64,000 nt of DNA from positions 1-64,000 of the forward strand of contig NZ_CAJZAR010000105.1 of assembly GCF_914484835.1 (NCBI RefSeq). Reading direction: 5' to 3'. The notes beneath the pieces are model-generated. The model had not been told where the DNA came from. It saw only the letters and a list, made by a program, of their open reading frames with translations, and did not search any database. The DNA comes from Paraburkholderia tropica (GTDB taxonomy: Bacteria > Pseudomonadota > Gammaproteobacteria > Burkholderiales > Burkholderiaceae). The translations under genes were made by a program, and so were the position numbers. Shown here in pieces: positions 16,105 to 24,359 of this stretch (position 1 is the stretch's first letter; every line of letters begins with the position of its first letter).

Positions 16105-17150
16105 GATGCGGACTTTTTCGGCAACGGCGCACGCGCATCGACGAGCCCCTCATCGCGCAACGCCAGCCAAAGCTCCGCAGGCAAGGCCGTCTCGAACGAC
16201 GCCACGTTCTCCTGCAATTCCGCCGCGCTGCGCGCGCCCGTGAGCACCGTCGCCACAGCCGGATGCGCGTACGGAAACTGCAAGGCCGCCGCCGCGAGCG
16301 GCGCGTCATATCGACGGCACACCGCTTCGAGCCGCGCCACGCGCTCCACCACTTCGGGCGGCGCGTCGCCGTAGTTGAACTTGCGATCGCCCGACACGCC
16401 GCGCGCGAGAATGCCCGAATTGAACGCGCCGCCGAGCAGGATGCTCACGCCGCGCTCCACGCACGCGGGCAGCAGATCGTCGAGCGGCTGCTGTTCGAGC
16501 AGCGTGTAGCGGCCCGCGAGCAGCGCGCAATCGATATCGAATTCGCGCATCGCGTCGCGTATCACTTCGCGCTCGTTCACGCCAAAACCAATCGCCTTCA
16601 CCACGCCCGACGCGCGCAATTCATCGAGCGCGCGAAAGCCGCCGCCCTCGCTCAATTGCCGCCAGTAATGCGCGTTGCGATCGCCGTGCGTGAAGCGGCC
16701 GATGTCGTGCACAAGCAGCATGTCGATATCGACGAGTCCCAGACGCATCTGGCTGTCTTCGAACGAACGCAGAATGCCGTCGCGCGTGTAGTCGTAAATC
16801 GCCTCGAACGGCAGCGGGTTTTGCCAGCCTTCGCTGCCGTCATACGCGTGCGTGCGCGGCACGAAACGGCGGCCGACCTTGGTCGAGAGCACGTACTCAT
16901 GACGCGGATAACGGCGCAGCGCATCGCCGAGACGATGCTCCGCCTTCGTGTGGCCGTAGTGCGGCGCGGTGTCGAAATAACGCACGCCCGCGGCCCACGC
17001 TGCATCGACGGTCGCGCGCGCTTCCTCGTCGCTGAGGTCGCGATACAGGCCGCCGAGCGGCGCCGTGCCGAGACCCAGCGCGCTCACTTCGAGCGCCGTG
17101 CGCCCGATGCGCCGACGCTGCGTCACCTGTGGATGAAATGCCTGCGCCAT
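16101..17150 (-). CDS. Aldo/keto reductase, probable L-fucose-type sugar dehydrogenase
   Basis: A 349-residue TIM-barrel aldo/keto reductase with catalytic D60 and Y65 (FDTAPHYG), the lysine in LSTKVGR and the histidine in LLVHDIG. This subgroup contains NAD(P)-linked L-fucose and D-threo-aldose dehydrogenases and pyridoxal dehydrogenase. Directly upstream of a coupled lactonase, it most likely oxidises the free sugar to the lactone. ATG 17150 is chosen because GGAGA lies 10 bases upstream and it follows the UxaA-family stop by 28 bases; the frame stays open to 17198 but would then overlap that gene. Confidence 0.82.
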   Translation of the reverse strand: MAQAFHPQVTQRRRIGRTALEVSALGLGTAPLGGLYRDLSDEEARATVDAAWAAGVRYFDTAPHYGHTKAEHRLGDALRRYPRHEYVLSTKVGRRFVPRTHAYDGSEGWQNPLPFEAIYDYTRDGILRSFEDSQMRLGLVDIDMLLVHDIGRFTHGDRNAHYWRQLSEGGGFRALDELRASGVVKAIGFGVNEREVIRDAMREFDIDCALLAGRYTLLEQQPLDDLLPACVERGVSILLGGAFNSGILARGVSGDRKFNYGDAPPEVVERVARLEAVCRRYDAPLAAAALQFPYAHPAVATVLTGARSAAELQENVASFETALPAELWLALRDEGLVDARAPLPKKSAS

Positions 17151-17178
17151 GCGGCTCGTCTCCAGTTTGATCGGCGAT

Positions 17179-18498
17179 TCAATGCTCGACGGCCACATGC
17201 ACGGGCACGCGCGCGTTCGCGGGCAAGCACGCGGGACCGACCGGCTCGAAGGTCTTATACGTGAGAATGAATTCCTGATGCCCGAGCGATTCCGACTTCG
17301 ACCGTGCGCCTTGCGCGACCGCGAGCGTGACGTCGAACACTTCGCGGCCCACTTCGTCGAGCGTCGCGCGGCCTTCGAGAATGCGGCCCGCGTCGATATC
17401 CATGTCGCCCGCGAGATTGCGATACGTGAGCGGATTCGCGCACACCTTGATGACTGGCGAAAGCGCCGACCCCACCACCGAACCGCGCCCGGTCGTGAAC
17501 AGAATCACATGCGCGCCGCAGGCGATCAGTTCGGCGATCTCCGCGTTGTCGCTGATATTCGGGAATCCGAAACGTGGCTCGCCGTCCGGCACCACATCGA
17601 GCAGATACAGGCCGCCCGTGGGCGGCACATCGCCCGGCTTCACGATGCCGACGATCGGCGAAGCGCCGCTTTTCGCATACGCGCCCAGCGACTTTTCCTC
17701 TTGCGTGGTGAGCCCGCCATCGGCGTTGCCGACCGCGAACGAACCGTGCCCGAGGATCGAGTAATAGCGCGCCGCCTTGGCCACGCATTCGACGATGGCG
17801 TCGCCGAGTTCGGGCCGCGCCGCGCGGCTTTTCATGTGATATTCGCAGCCCACCAGCTCGCCGGTTTCCTCGAAGATGCAGGCCGAACCCGCTTCGATCA
17901 GATGATCGAACGCACGCCCCACGGCCGGATTCGCCGTGATGCCGCTCGTGCCGTCCGAGCCGCCGCAGATCGTGCCGACCACGAGTTCGTCGAGCCGCAT
18001 CGGCACCTTCTTTTGCTGCGCGAGTTGCGCGCGCGCGCCGCGCACCCAGTCGACGCCATATTGAATCGTGCTGCGCGTGCCGCCCTTTTCCTGAATCGTC
18101 AGCACTTCCACGGGGCGTCCGCTCGCGCGCACCTGCTCGACCAGATAGTGCTTGTTCATGCTCTCGCAGCCCAGCGAAACGAACAGCACCGCGCCCACGT
18201 TCGGATGCGTGGTGAGGCGCGTCATCATCTTCTCGGCATAGCTGTTCGGGTAGCAGCCCGGAAAGCCGATCAGATGCACGGGCGATTCGTTCGACACGCG
18301 CGCCGCGTCGAACGCGTGTTCGTCGTCGTAAAGCGGCTCGCGAAACTGCGCGACGATCTCGCGCGCCACGTGATGCGCGCACTCGACCAGATAAGCCACG
18401 GCGACCACGTTGCGGATGCCCTTGCGGCCGTCGCTGCGCGGCCAGCCTTCGAGCATCGGCGCATCGGCGCGCGCGGCTTCGGCGTTGGATGAAGTCAT
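17179..18498 (-). CDS. UxaA-family sugar-acid dehydratase, large catalytic part
   Basis: A 439-residue homologue of the C-terminal domain of altronate/galactarate dehydratase. Recognisable segments are GWPRSDGRKGIRN near the start, GCYPNSYAEKM, LGCESMN, TICGGSDGTSGITANPA, and GRGSVVGSALSPVIKVCANP near the end. These dehydratases use a metal (iron or manganese in characterised members) to convert a sugar acid to its 2-keto-3-deoxy form. Within this operon the expected substrate is L-fuconate or a close relative. The protein lacks the N-terminal SAF domain, which is encoded as a separate gene 15 bases upstream. Confidence 0.85.
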   Translation of the reverse strand: MTSSNAEAARADAPMLEGWPRSDGRKGIRNVVAVAYLVECAHHVAREIVAQFREPLYDDEHAFDAARVSNESPVHLIGFPGCYPNSYAEKMMTRLTTHPNVGAVLFVSLGCESMNKHYLVEQVRASGRPVEVLTIQEKGGTRSTIQYGVDWVRGARAQLAQQKKVPMRLDELVVGTICGGSDGTSGITANPAVGRAFDHLIEAGSACIFEETGELVGCEYHMKSRAARPELGDAIVECVAKAARYYSILGHGSFAVGNADGGLTTQEEKSLGAYAKSGASPIVGIVKPGDVPPTGGLYLLDVVPDGEPRFGFPNISDNAEIAELIACGAHVILFTTGRGSVVGSALSPVIKVCANPLTYRNLAGDMDIDAGRILEGRATLDEVGREVFDVTLAVAQGARSKSESLGHQEFILTYKTFEPVGPACLPANARVPVHVAVEH

Positions 18499-18513
18499 GG
18501 CAATGTCCCTTGC

Positions 18514-18843
18514 TTAGCGGTGCGGCACGAACTCGTGGCCCGCGTCGTGCGTGTACGTCGGCAAATAATCGCTTTCGAGGTTGTGCGTATGCAGATGCGC
18601 GCCGCGCGGCACGTCCGCCGTTACGTGGCCGATGCGCGCGCCGTAGCGCAGCACTTTTTCGTCTTTCGCGAGCGCGCGCCGCGCGATCTTGTGGCCCAGT
18701 TCGATGGTCTGCGCGAGCGTCACGCGCTCGCCTTCGATCTCCACCGTCTCGCCCGCCGCGAGACGCGCGGCGGCGATCAGGCAGTTATCGTCGGGCGCGA
18801 GCAGGATGAGGCGCGCATCGGTGTGTCCGGGGCTGCTGTTCAA
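18514..18843 (-). CDS. UxaA-family SAF-domain subunit (small part of the dehydratase)
   Basis: A 109-residue protein equivalent to the N-terminal SAF domain of altronate dehydratase, with ILLAPDDNCLIAAARLAAGE and the typical GHKIARRALAKDEKVLRYGARIG core. It ends HTHNLESDY, the HxHN motif of the family. It should pair with the large part encoded 15 bases downstream. The start is a TTG at 18841-18843, chosen because GGAG sits 7 bases upstream and no in-frame ATG exists nearby; the frame then lies 15 bases after the permease stop. A split SAF/catalytic pair is a known arrangement in this family. Confidence 0.82.
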   Translation of the reverse strand: MNSSPGHTDARLILLAPDDNCLIAAARLAAGETVEIEGERVTLAQTIELGHKIARRALAKDEKVLRYGARIGHVTADVPRGAHLHTHNLESDYLPTYTHDAGHEFVPHR

Positions 18844-18858
18844 GTTCTTTCTCCGCGT

Positions 18859-19899
18859 TCAGTTCTGGGCTTCGCCGCCCGCGAGCCGCGCCACCATCAG
18901 CGAGCCGAGGATGATCGCGCCGTAGATCGCCTGCACCCAGAACGACGGCACCTGGGCGAGCGTGAGCAGGTTCTGCACCACGCCGAGCAGCAGCACGCCC
19001 AGCAGCGCGCCGAACATCGTGCCCTTGCCGCCGTCGAGCGAAATGCCGCCGATCACCGCCGCCGCGAACACCGTGAAGATCATGCCGTTGCCCTGGTTCG
19101 CGTTGATCGCGCCCACGTAGCCCGTCACGATCAGCCCGCCGATCGCCGCGAGAATGCTGCCGAGCACGAACACGCCCCACGTGATGCGCTCGACGCGAAT
19201 GCCCGCCGCGCGCGCCGCATCGGGATTGCCGCCGATCGCGTAGAGCGCGCGGCCCACTCGGTGATAGCGCAGCATGAAGGCCGCGACCGCGAACGCCGCC
19301 GCCGCGAGCCACACCGAAAGCGGCAGGCCGAGCACGATGGTGGTGGCGAGCGCGAAGAACGACGGCGGCATGTCGAACAGCGTGCCGCCCTTGGTCGCTC
19401 CGACCAGCATGCCGCGCAGCACGATCAGCATCGCGAGCGTGACGATGAACGCATTCAGGCGCAGCCGCACCACCAGAAAACCGTTGACGAATCCGATCAG
19501 CGCGCCCACCGCGACGATCGCGATCAGGCCCGCGAACGCGGGCCATTGCAGGCCGAAGCCCGCCGACGCAGCCGGCATCACGAGCATTGCGCCCACGGCG
19601 GGCGCAATGCCCACGGTCGATTCGAGCGAGAGATCGAACTTGCCGGTCAGCACGATCAGCGACTCGGCGAGCACGACGAGCGCGAGCGCCGCCGACGCGC
19701 CCAGTACGCTGATCAGATTCGCCTTCGTCAGAAAACTCGGGCTCACGAAGCCGCCGATCACCAGCAGCAACACGAGCGCGGGCAGCAGCGCGAGATCGCG
19801 CAGACGCGCGAACTCGATGCGCGGACGCGCGCGTTTGCCCGTGGCGGCGAGGTCGCCTTGCGCGGCCGCGAACGCGGGCGTCGAAACACTATTCTTCAT
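18859..19899 (-). CDS. Sugar ABC transporter permease (RbsC-like)
   Basis: A 346-residue inner-membrane permease of the ribose/xylose (CUT2) class with about eight to ten hydrophobic segments. The family loop VGRALYAIGGNPDAARAAGI, which contacts the ATPase, and the GKGTMFGALLGVLLLG segment are clear. It should import the monosaccharide bound by the periplasmic protein encoded two genes upstream. ATG 19899 (MKNSVST) is preferred because GGAG lies 9 bases upstream. It overlaps the ATPase gene by 11 bases, indicating coupling. Confidence 0.9.
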   Translation of the reverse strand: MKNSVSTPAFAAAQGDLAATGKRARPRIEFARLRDLALLPALVLLLVIGGFVSPSFLTKANLISVLGASAALALVVLAESLIVLTGKFDLSLESTVGIAPAVGAMLVMPAASAGFGLQWPAFAGLIAIVAVGALIGFVNGFLVVRLRLNAFIVTLAMLIVLRGMLVGATKGGTLFDMPPSFFALATTIVLGLPLSVWLAAAAFAVAAFMLRYHRVGRALYAIGGNPDAARAAGIRVERITWGVFVLGSILAAIGGLIVTGYVGAINANQGNGMIFTVFAAAVIGGISLDGGKGTMFGALLGVLLLGVVQNLLTLAQVPSFWVQAIYGAIILGSLMVARLAGGEAQN

Positions 19900-21487
19900 G
19901 GAGATCGACTCCTTCGACCGATGCAATCAGTTCATGGTCCTGCCAGCCCGCCGCGAATTCCTGCGCCACGTTGCCGCGAAACATCACGAGCACACGGTCG
20001 CAGGTGCGCAGATCGTCGAGTTCGCTCGACACCACGAGCACGGCCTTGCCTTCGTCGCGCACGCGGTCGACGACCGAGAGCAGCGCTTCTTTCGATTTCA
20101 CATCGACGCCCGCGGTGGGATCGATCAGCACGAGAACGTCAGGATTACTTGCCAATGCGCGCGCCATCACGACCTTCTGCTGATTGCCGCCCGAGAGCCC
20201 CGACACCACATGATCCGGTCCCTGCGCGACGATGCCGAGCGCCTCGATCATGCGTTTGCCCACCTGCTGCTTCTTCGCGGGCGGCGCAAAACCGAGGCGG
20301 CCGAGCAGGCCCGCAATCGTCATCGACGCGTTTTCGGCCACCGACTGCGTGAGCACGAGCCCTTCGTGATGGCGGTCCTTCGGCACGCAGCCCACGCCGC
20401 TCGCGAGCGCGTGCGGCACGTCGCCGGGCTTGAGCGCCGCGCCGTTCACGCGGATCTCGCCCGACTGCTGCGCCGTGAGCCCTGCAATCGCTTCGCCCAC
20501 GCTCGTGCGTCCGCTGCTGGTCGCGCCCGTGAGACCCACGACTTCGCCGCGCCGGATCTGCAACGAGACGTTCGCGTAGTCGGCGCCCGTGATGTTGCGC
20601 ACGTCGAGCGCGAGCGCGGCGTCGGCGGGCAAGGCCGCACGCGCGGCGGCATCGGCGACATTCAGGCCGCCGCGCTCGCCCGTCATCGCTTCGATCAGGC
20701 GTTCGCGCGGCAACTCGGCAACCGGCGCGCTGACGATATGGCGCGCATCGCGCAGCACCGTGACGGCCTGGCAAATCTCGTACACCTCCTGCAAGTGGTG
20801 CGAGATGAACAGGAACGTCACGCCCTCGCGCTGCAATTCGTCGATGCGGCGAAAGAGGCGTTTGATTTCCTCGCCGTCGAGCTGCGCGGTAGGTTCGTCG
20901 AGGATGATGAAACGCGCGCCGTATGAGAGCGCCCGCGCGATCTCGACAAGCTGGCGCGCCTCCACCGTGAGATCGCCCGCACGCGCGTCCTCGCGCACGT
21001 CGATGCGCCAGTGGTCGAGCAGCGCACGCGCGTCGCGGCGCATGCTCGTCCAGTCGATCACGCCGCGCTTCACCGGCTGGCGATTGATGAAAAGATTCTC
21101 CGCGACCGTGAGATCGCGGATGATCGTCGAGTGCTGATAGACGCAGGCCACGCGCTCGCGCCACGCATCGCGCTCGGCGATGGGCGGCGCGGGCTCGCCG
21201 TTGAAATGCACCGCGCCTTCGTCGGGCTTGCGCAGGCCCGTGAGGATCGACACGAGCGTGGACTTGCCCGCGCCGTTGCGCCCCACGAGCGCGTGCGACT
21301 CGCCCGCCGTCACGCGCAGGCTCACGTTCGACAGCGCCGCCGTGGAGCCGAAGCGCTTCGTCACGCCGCTCGCCTCGACCACCGGCGGCAGCGAGCGCGC
21401 CGCGCGCTCGCGTGACAGCGCGAGCGGCGCGGCTTCGGTTCGATCGCTGGTTCGATCGCTGGTTCGATCGCTCATTTGACGGCTCAT
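19889..21487 (-). CDS. Sugar ABC transporter ATP-binding protein (RbsA-like)
   Basis: A 532-residue protein with two nucleotide-binding halves, as in CUT2 importers. The first half has Walker A GRNGAGKST and Walker B RFIILDEPTAQL. The second has a degenerate Walker A (GATSSGRTS), the usual state in RbsA, with the signature LSGGNQQKVVMARAL. It powers uptake of the pathway sugar. Its ATG overlaps the stop of the binding-protein gene (ATGA). The N-terminus carries a four-residue repeat, SDRTSDRTSDRT, from a 12-bp DNA repeat; MSDRT at 21475 is an alternative start. Confidence 0.92.
   Translation of the reverse strand: MSRQMSDRTSDRTSDRTEAAPLALSRERAARSLPPVVEASGVTKRFGSTAALSNVSLRVTAGESHALVGRNGAGKSTLVSILTGLRKPDEGAVHFNGEPAPPIAERDAWRERVACVYQHSTIIRDLTVAENLFINRQPVKRGVIDWTSMRRDARALLDHWRIDVREDARAGDLTVEARQLVEIARALSYGARFIILDEPTAQLDGEEIKRLFRRIDELQREGVTFLFISHHLQEVYEICQAVTVLRDARHIVSAPVAELPRERLIEAMTGERGGLNVADAAARAALPADAALALDVRNITGADYANVSLQIRRGEVVGLTGATSSGRTSVGEAIAGLTAQQSGEIRVNGAALKPGDVPHALASGVGCVPKDRHHEGLVLTQSVAENASMTIAGLLGRLGFAPPAKKQQVGKRMIEALGIVAQGPDHVVSGLSGGNQQKVVMARALASNPDVLVLIDPTAGVDVKSKEALLSVVDRVRDEGKAVLVVSSELDDLRTCDRVLVMFRGNVAQEFAAGWQDHELIASVEGVDLHEE
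21437..21472. repeat. 12-bp tandem repeat inside the ABC ATPase gene
   Basis: Three perfect head-to-tail copies of GGTTCGATCGCT encode the (SDRT)3 stretch at the N-terminus of the ATPase. The unit is a multiple of three, so copy-number change would lengthen or shorten the leader without a frameshift. Confidence 0.9.
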
Positions 21488-22563
21488 TTGACCGTATTGC
21501 CCCAGAGGTTCTTGTCGTCGACGTTCTGCTTCGTCACGAGCGGCGCGGGCAACTGGTCTTCGAGCACGCCGGGCTGCAACTGCACGATGGTGCTGTCGTG
21601 ATCGGTCTTGCCCGGCTTGAACGTCTTGCCCTCCAGCGCGGCCTTGATGTAATAGAGGCCGTATTTCGCGTAGAGATCGGCGGGCTGCGAAATCGTCGCG
21701 TCGATCTCGCCCTTGCGAATCGCTTCGTATTCCTGCGGAATGCCGTCATTCGAGACGATCACGATATGCTTCGCGTCGCCCGCCGGAAACAGCAGTTGCT
21801 TGCGGCGCAGCGTCTGCAGCGTGGGCGAGAGATAGACGCCGCCCGCCTGCATGTAGATCGCCTTGACGTCGGGGTTCGCGGTCAGCAGGCTGTCGAGCGC
21901 GCTCGCGGCCACATCGCCCTTCCAGGCCGCCGGAATCTCCAGCAGCGACAGCGACGGATAGTTCTTCAGGCAGGCGCGGAACGCCTCGGAGCGGTCGCGT
22001 CCGTTCACCGATGCGAGGTCGCCCATGATCTGCACGACCTTGCCCGACTTCACGTGCTCGCCGATGTACTTGCAGGCCTTTTCGCCATAAGCGTGGTTGT
22101 CGGCGCGCACGACCATCGCCACGTTGCCCTGGGTGGGCGCCACGTCCACGGCCACGACCTTGACGTTCTTTTGCGCGGCGTTATCGAGCGCGCGGCTGAT
22201 GGCGGCCGAATCGATCGGCCCGACCACGATGCCCTTCGCGCCCAGATTCACCATGTTGTTCATGTCGGTGATCTGCTGCGCGGGGTCGTTGTTCGAGTTG
22301 ACGGGCGCGAGAATGTCGATGCCCATCTGTTTCGCGTACACGCCGAGATAGTTGTTGTACGACTGCCAGAACGGCGACGTGAGCAGCGGCAGGCCGAGGC
22401 CGACCTTGCCCGCGTCCGCGGCCTGGGCCATCCCCGCTGCGCCGAACGCGGCCGCGCAGACGGCCGCCGTGCACAGGGTCTTCGCGGCGAGGCGCAGCGA
22501 CGCGCGCGCCTTGCGCGTTTGAATCAAGCGGCAGGCCGCGTGCGGCCCGGTTGCGAACGCCAT
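21484..22563 (-). CDS. Sugar ABC transporter substrate-binding protein
   Basis: A 359-residue periplasmic binding protein of the ribose/galactose type (Peripla_BP_4). It begins with a long, basic signal peptide ending GMAQA-AD at about 48. The mature part opens with KVGLGLPLLTSPFWQSYNNYLG, and the hinge and sugar-contact segments NSNNDPAQQITDMNNMVNLGAKGIVVGPID and SNDGIPQEYEAI follow. It delivers sugar to the permease. ATG 22563 (MAFATG) is preferred to 22575 because GGAG sits 6 bases upstream of it. It is the first gene of the operon, about 140 bases after the predicted start of transcription. Confidence 0.9.
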   Translation of the reverse strand: MAFATGPHAACRLIQTRKARASLRLAAKTLCTAAVCAAAFGAAGMAQAADAGKVGLGLPLLTSPFWQSYNNYLGVYAKQMGIDILAPVNSNNDPAQQITDMNNMVNLGAKGIVVGPIDSAAISRALDNAAQKNVKVVAVDVAPTQGNVAMVVRADNHAYGEKACKYIGEHVKSGKVVQIMGDLASVNGRDRSEAFRACLKNYPSLSLLEIPAAWKGDVAASALDSLLTANPDVKAIYMQAGGVYLSPTLQTLRRKQLLFPAGDAKHIVIVSNDGIPQEYEAIRKGEIDATISQPADLYAKYGLYYIKAALEGKTFKPGKTDHDSTIVQLQPGVLEDQLPAPLVTKQNVDDKNLWGNTVK

Positions 22564-22692
22564 GTCAGTCTCCAAAGTTGTCGTTGTTGAACCTCATGTG
22601 CGCGTCGCGCCCGCATGAAAAAGCGAAGCGCGCCGGCGGCGCTGCGACTGCCCCTTCCACTTCTCTTTCCAATCCAGACGACACTGGCGTAT

Positions 22693-22706
22693 GTTCACCA
22701 GTGAAC
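22693..22706. promoter_or_regulatory. Candidate IclR operator (GTTCACCAGTGAAC)
   Basis: A perfect 6-2-6 palindrome placed immediately downstream of the predicted -10 box, over the expected start site of the sugar operon. A bound regulator here would block transcription, so repression relieved by a pathway intermediate is the simplest reading. The adjacent divergent IclR-family gene is the natural candidate. Confidence 0.6.
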
Positions 22707-22708
22707 CT

Positions 22709-22738
22709 ATTATTCATATACGCACGATCCAAGGTCAA
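22709..22738 (-). promoter_or_regulatory. Predicted sigma-70 promoter of the sugar-acid operon
   Basis: On the minus strand TTGACC (22733-22738) is followed after 18 bases by AATAAT (22709-22714), five of six matches at each box. The start site would fall near 22702, within the palindrome. Confidence 0.55.
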
Positions 22739-22880
22739 GGAATGTGCAGTGCAGCAAGGCTCGGGAATTTCCCTGGGGGCGTCAGGGTTTTGTCGGCGGT
22801 GGATCGGCAGGGCGCTTTGAAATAATCACGAGAGGCGCGCCGCCCGAGGCGGCGGCGCGCAGGCAACGCACAAGGACACG

Positions 22881-23753
22881 ATGAAAGCGAACGCACGTAC
22901 GCGGCGGCCCGCCGCGCCGCCCGAGGCTGTCGAGCCGGAAGCCGGCGATGCACACGAGGCGCACGAGGCACACGAAGAGAAAGACGACGGCGACCGCTAT
23001 CGCGCGCCCGCGCTCGACAAGGGGCTCGACATCCTCGAACTGCTCGCCGAGCAGCGCGGCGGCCTCACGCGCGCGGAGATCACGAAGGCGCTCGGGCGCA
23101 ACGCGAGCGAGATTTACCGGATGCTCGAACGACTGGTCGCGCGCCAGTACGTGATGCGCTCGGAGGCCGGCGACCGCTATGCGCTGAGCCTCAAGCTGTT
23201 CGCGCTCGCGCACCGCCATCCGCCGATGGAGCGCCTGATCGCCGAAGCGCTGCCGCTCATGCAGCGCTACGCCAACGACGCCGAGCAGTCCTGCCATCTC
23301 TCGGTCTACGACCGCGGCAACCTGCTCGTGATCGCGCAGGTGGACGGGCCGGGCACGTGGGGCATCGCGGTGCGACTCGGTTCGCGCGTGGGTCTCGTCG
23401 ATACGAGTTCGGGGCGCACCATGCTCGCGTTCCAGTCGCCCGAGCAGCGCGCGCACATGCTCGCCGAACACACCAAGGTGAAAGGCGAAGTCGCGATCGA
23501 TCACGCGGCGCTGGAAAGCGCGTGCGAGCAGATTCGCGCGGCGGGCGTTTCGCGCACGGACAGCCAGCAGATCTTCGGCGTGACCGATGTGACGTTCCCG
23601 GTGCTCGGGCCGTCGGGGCAGGCGATCGCGGCGCTCACGTGCCCGTTCCTCAAGCGCATCGACGACTACGTTGCGCCCTCGCTCGACGAAGCCACGCAGA
23701 TGCTCGGCGCGACCGTGCAGGCGCTGTCGATGTTCCGCGAAGGCGACGTTTAG
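22881..23753 (+). CDS. IclR family transcriptional regulator of the sugar operon
   Basis: A 290-residue IclR-type protein. The N-terminal winged helix (about 46-100) includes ALDKGLDILELLAEQRGGLTRAEITKALG and the recognition helix NASEIYRMLERLVARQYV. The C-terminal effector domain follows, with MQRYANDAEQSCHLSVYDRGN and AGVSRTDSQQIFGVTDVTFPV. It is divergent from the sugar transport and degradation operon and probably represses it through the palindrome at 22693-22706, with a sugar-acid intermediate as effector. The first 40 residues are a disordered acidic tail with a HEAHEAHEE repeat, unusual for the family. AAGGA lies 4 bases before the ATG. Confidence 0.88.
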   Translation: MKANARTRRPAAPPEAVEPEAGDAHEAHEAHEEKDDGDRYRAPALDKGLDILELLAEQRGGLTRAEITKALGRNASEIYRMLERLVARQYVMRSEAGDRYALSLKLFALAHRHPPMERLIAEALPLMQRYANDAEQSCHLSVYDRGNLLVIAQVDGPGTWGIAVRLGSRVGLVDTSSGRTMLAFQSPEQRAHMLAEHTKVKGEVAIDHAALESACEQIRAAGVSRTDSQQIFGVTDVTFPVLGPSGQAIAALTCPFLKRIDDYVAPSLDEATQMLGATVQALSMFREGDV

Positions 23754-23849
23754 GCGTCGCGGGGATCGCTCAGTCTCGCTGGCCGCTCCGCGCATCCGGT
23801 GCTACGCTCGAAAGCCCTGCGTGAAATGCGTTTCAGCGAGGAGACAACG

Positions 23850-24326
23850 ATGACCGATCTCGTGACATGCGTGTGGTTCGATCAAGGCCAGGCGCGCGAA
23901 GCGGCGCAGTTCTACGCCGCCACTTTCCCCGATAGCCACGTCGATGCGGGCCACGTCTCGCCGATTCCCGGCATCGGCGTGGGCGCGGAACTGCTGGTGG
24001 ATTTCACGGTGCTGGGGCGGCGCTTCGTCGGTCTGAACGGCGGCCCGAACTTCAAGCCGAACGAGGCCGTGAGCTTCATGGTGCTCACCGACAGCCAGGA
24101 AGAAACCGACCGCTACTGGAACGCGATCCTCGACAACGGCGGCCAGGCGTCGGACTGCGGCTGGTGCAAGGACCGCTGGGGCTTTTCGTGGCAGATCACG
24201 CCGCGTCGTCTGCTCGAATTCGTCGGCGGCGCCGACCGCGAAGCCGGACGCCGCGCCATGGAAGCGATGATGACGATGCAGAAGATCGACATCGCCACCA
24301 TCGAGCGCGCGGCGGCGGGGAAATAG
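23850..24326 (+). CDS. PhnB-like VOC superfamily protein
   Basis: A 158-residue protein of the PhnB/3-demethylubiquinone-9 3-methyltransferase-like subgroup of the glyoxalase (VOC) fold, a name that does not imply methyltransferase activity. Features are LVTCVWFDQGQAREAAQFYAA at the start, FVGLNGGPNFKPNEAVSFMV in the middle and CGWCKDRWGFSWQITPRRL near the end. The last motif, with Gly-Trp-Cys-Lys-Asp-x-x-G-x-x-Trp-Gln, is diagnostic. Function is unknown. ATG 23850 is chosen for GAGGAG 7 bases upstream. It follows iclR by about 96 bases on the same strand. Confidence 0.85.
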   Translation: MTDLVTCVWFDQGQAREAAQFYAATFPDSHVDAGHVSPIPGIGVGAELLVDFTVLGRRFVGLNGGPNFKPNEAVSFMVLTDSQEETDRYWNAILDNGGQASDCGWCKDRWGFSWQITPRRLLEFVGGADREAGRRAMEAMMTMQKIDIATIERAAAGK

Positions 24327-24359
24327 CGGCTGATCAAACGCCGCCGCACCGCACGGTGC

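Larger units (their letters stand above)
22564..22880. other. Divergent control region of the sugar operon and IclR gene
   Basis: A 317-base region without a gene. It contains a promoter for the minus-strand sugar operon (22709-22738), a palindrome over its start site (22693-22706) and presumably the iclR promoter. It also has a GCGTAT/ATACGC inverted pair flanking the palindrome (22688-22693 and 22718-22723). Confidence 0.65.
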
